The notes below the pieces were generated by a model that saw nothing but the letters and a program-made list of their open reading frames with translations, searched no databases and was not told the origin of the DNA. Shown here one piece after another: positions 63,091 through 64,000 of a stretch of DNA of 64,000 bases (positions within the stretch are counted from its first letter, which is position 1; each line of letters opens with the position of its first letter). The position numbers were made by a program, and so were the translations under genes. Source of the stretch: Gordonia hydrophobica NBRC 16057 (lineage in GTDB: Bacteria > Actinomycetota > Actinomycetes > Mycobacteriales > Mycobacteriaceae); NCBI RefSeq assembly GCF_001592365.1, contig NZ_BCWU01000003.1, forward strand, positions 340,683 to 404,682. Reading direction: 5' to 3'.

Positions 63091-63704
63091 TGCCCAAAGG
63101 ACAGCCGACCACCATTCCCGATGACGGACTCACCACGCGACAGCGCCGGAACCGACCGCTGATCATCGTTCACACCGGTCCGGGCAAGGGGAAGTCGACG
63201 GCTGCGTTCGGCCTCGCCCTGCGCAGTTGGAACTCCGGCTTCGACATCGGCGTCTTCCAGTTCGTCAAGTCGGCCAAGTGGCGGATCGGCGAGCAGACCG
63301 TCCTCGAACGCCTCGGCCAGTTGCACGAGGAGACAGGTGAGGGCGGGGCCGTCACCTGGCACAAGATGGGCTCGGGGTGGTCGTGGAGTCGCAAGGACGG
63401 CACCGAGGACGACCACGCCGCGGCCGCCGCCGAGGGCTGGGAGGAGATCAAGCGTCGCCTCGCCGCCGAGCAGCACGATCTGTACGTGCTCGACGAGTTC
63501 ACCTACCCGATGAAGTGGGGCTGGGTCGACGTCGACGACGTCGTCGAGACCCTGCAGAGCCGTCCCGGTCGCCAGCACGTCATCATCACCGGCCGCGACG
63601 CCGACCCCCGCCTGATGGACGCCGCCGACCTCGTCACCGAGATGACCAAGATCAAGCACCCGATGGACGCCGGCCAGAAGGGCCAGCGGGGCATCGAGTG
63701 GTGA
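63090..63704 (+). CDS. cobO: Cob(I)alamin (cobyrinate diamide) adenosyltransferase
   Basis: CobO/BtuR of 204 residues, adding the adenosyl group to cobalt. The P-loop is IVHTGPGKGKSTAAFGLAL near 26-44, followed by VFQFVKSAKW, HDLYVLDEFTYPMKWGWV, VIITGRDADPRL and the C-terminal MDAGQKGQRGIEW. The ATG at 63090 overlaps the last base of the upstream stop (TGATG). It corresponds to Rv2849c and is the last complete gene in the window. Confidence 0.96.
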   Translation: MPKGQPTTIPDDGLTTRQRRNRPLIIVHTGPGKGKSTAAFGLALRSWNSGFDIGVFQFVKSAKWRIGEQTVLERLGQLHEETGEGGAVTWHKMGSGWSWSRKDGTEDDHAAAAAEGWEEIKRRLAAEQHDLYVLDEFTYPMKWGWVDVDDVVETLQSRPGRQHVIITGRDADPRLMDAADLVTEMTKIKHPMDAGQKGQRGIEW

Positions 63705-63740
63705 TGCCCGACGCTGGTCGAGTTCGACGCTGCACCAGCC

Positions 63741-63837
63741 CTACGCTGGTCGAGTTCGACGCTGCGAGCTTGCGAGCAACGACGAGTATCGAGACCACCA
63801 CACCACACGCCCCAGCGCACCCCGGTCTCGATACACC
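63741..63837. repeat. 97-base repeat unit, copy 1
   Basis: From CTACGCTGGTCGAGTTCG to GGTCTCGATACACC. It contains an internal inverted repeat GTATCGAGACC (63786-63796) and GGTCTCGATAC (63824-63834), 27 bases apart. It matches copy 2 (63904-64000) at 92 of 97 positions. No coding function is seen. Confidence 0.9.
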
Positions 63838-63880
63838 GCGCACTCGCTACGCTCCCACGCGGCACTCGACCAACGTGGGG
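63824..63880. repeat. Dispersed repeat, copy matching 8636-8692
   Basis: This 57-base element, from GGTCTCGATACACC to CACTCGACCAACGTGGGG, overlaps the end of copy 1 and matches the site at 8636-8692 at 48 of 57 positions. CTCGACCA here is the inverse of TGGTCGAG in the 97-base unit, so a larger foldback could form with the start of either copy. Confidence 0.75.
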
Positions 63881-63903
63881 AAGACTCATCCCCTCTACGC
63901 CCT

Positions 63904-64000
63904 CTACGCTGGTCGAGTTCGACGCTGCGAGCCTGCGAGCAACGACGAGTATCGAGACCGCCACACCCCACGACCCAGCACACCCCGGTCTCGATACACC
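63904..64000. repeat. 97-base repeat unit, copy 2
   Basis: Second copy, same length, five substitutions from copy 1 and no gaps. It ends at the last base of the window, so the array may go on beyond it. Between the copies lie 66 bases that include the 8636-type element. Confidence 0.9.

Noticed and set aside
63741..64000. CRISPR array
   Set aside because: There are only two units of 97 bases with 66 bases between, far too long for CRISPR repeats, no cas gene is near, and related copies are dispersed.
63705..64000. Insertion sequence at the right end
   Set aside because: The repeats contain inverted segments but no transposase frame and no target-site duplication.
1..64000. tRNA or rRNA genes
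   Set aside because: I looked for T-loop blocks of the GGTTCGAATCC type together with CCA ends or anticodon arms and found none. A covariance-model scan would settle this.

Overview
The window is a high-GC actinobacterial chromosome segment. Nearly every real gene has a G/C-rich third codon position, GTG starts are common, and coding is dense with many 4-base GTGA or ATGA stop/start overlaps. Two blocks follow the Mycobacterium tuberculosis gene order (as I remember that genome), so the host is a mycolic-acid actinobacterium (Mycobacteriales). Dispersed repeats of a GGTCTCGATAC...CTCGACCAACG type and the overall content make Gordonia or a close relative the best guess. That genus call is inference.

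Region 1 (1-15.9 kb) is a KstR2-type regulon for the last steroid rings (HIP / C and D ring degradation): echA20-ipdA-ipdB-ipdC, kstR2, fadA6, ipdF, fadE30 and divergent fadD3. A 16-bp palindrome, CCWAGC-N4-GCTWGG, lies in three promoters of this set (61-76, 9405-9420, 14365-14380). Between ipdC and kstR2 sit genes with no evident steroid role: a small HTH protein, a glyoxalase-fold gene with a SigG-like ECF sigma factor, a MOSC protein, a Bcr/CflA efflux pump and an RsmC-like methyltransferase. An aldehyde dehydrogenase separates kstR2 from fadA6.

Region 2 (16-25 kb) holds an acyl-CoA synthetase with a divergent GAF-LuxR regulator, a small secreted protein, lysS, a rhodanese-fold protein, a DUF559-type nuclease-fold protein, a Tat-exported metallophosphoesterase and a TetR regulator.

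Region 3 (24.7-40.7 kb) is a cofactor and housekeeping block in the M. tuberculosis order: MaoC-like protein, coaX, panD, panC, a DUF2520-type dehydrogenase-like protein, two membrane proteins, folK, folB, folP, folE, ftsH, hpt, tilS, a zinc metallopeptidase, a PBP4-type D-Ala-D-Ala carboxypeptidase and divergent ppa. It supplies pantothenate and tetrahydrofolate. The CoaX copy lacks two of the acidic residues expected at its active site.

Region 4 (40.9-55.8 kb) is mixed: a three-gene SPFH / zinc-ribbon / small membrane protein operon, an aminotransferase-fold protein without its PLP lysine, a proline-rich membrane protein, an isochorismate synthase, metZ with a rhodanese and a membrane protein, fprA, a secreted protein, an iron-box-controlled pair of FecCD permeases, and a LysR regulator facing a DMT exporter.

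Region 5 (55.8-63.7 kb) is a cobalamin operon under an adenosylcobalamin riboswitch: cobG-cobH-cobIJ-cobL-cobM-chelatase-cobO, almost all with overlapping stops and starts. CobG ends before the part that carries the 4Fe-4S cysteines in its relatives. The last 296 bases hold two near-identical 97-bp repeat units. No tRNA, rRNA, CRISPR array, transposase or prophage gene was seen, and no gene-free stretch exceeds about 300 bases.
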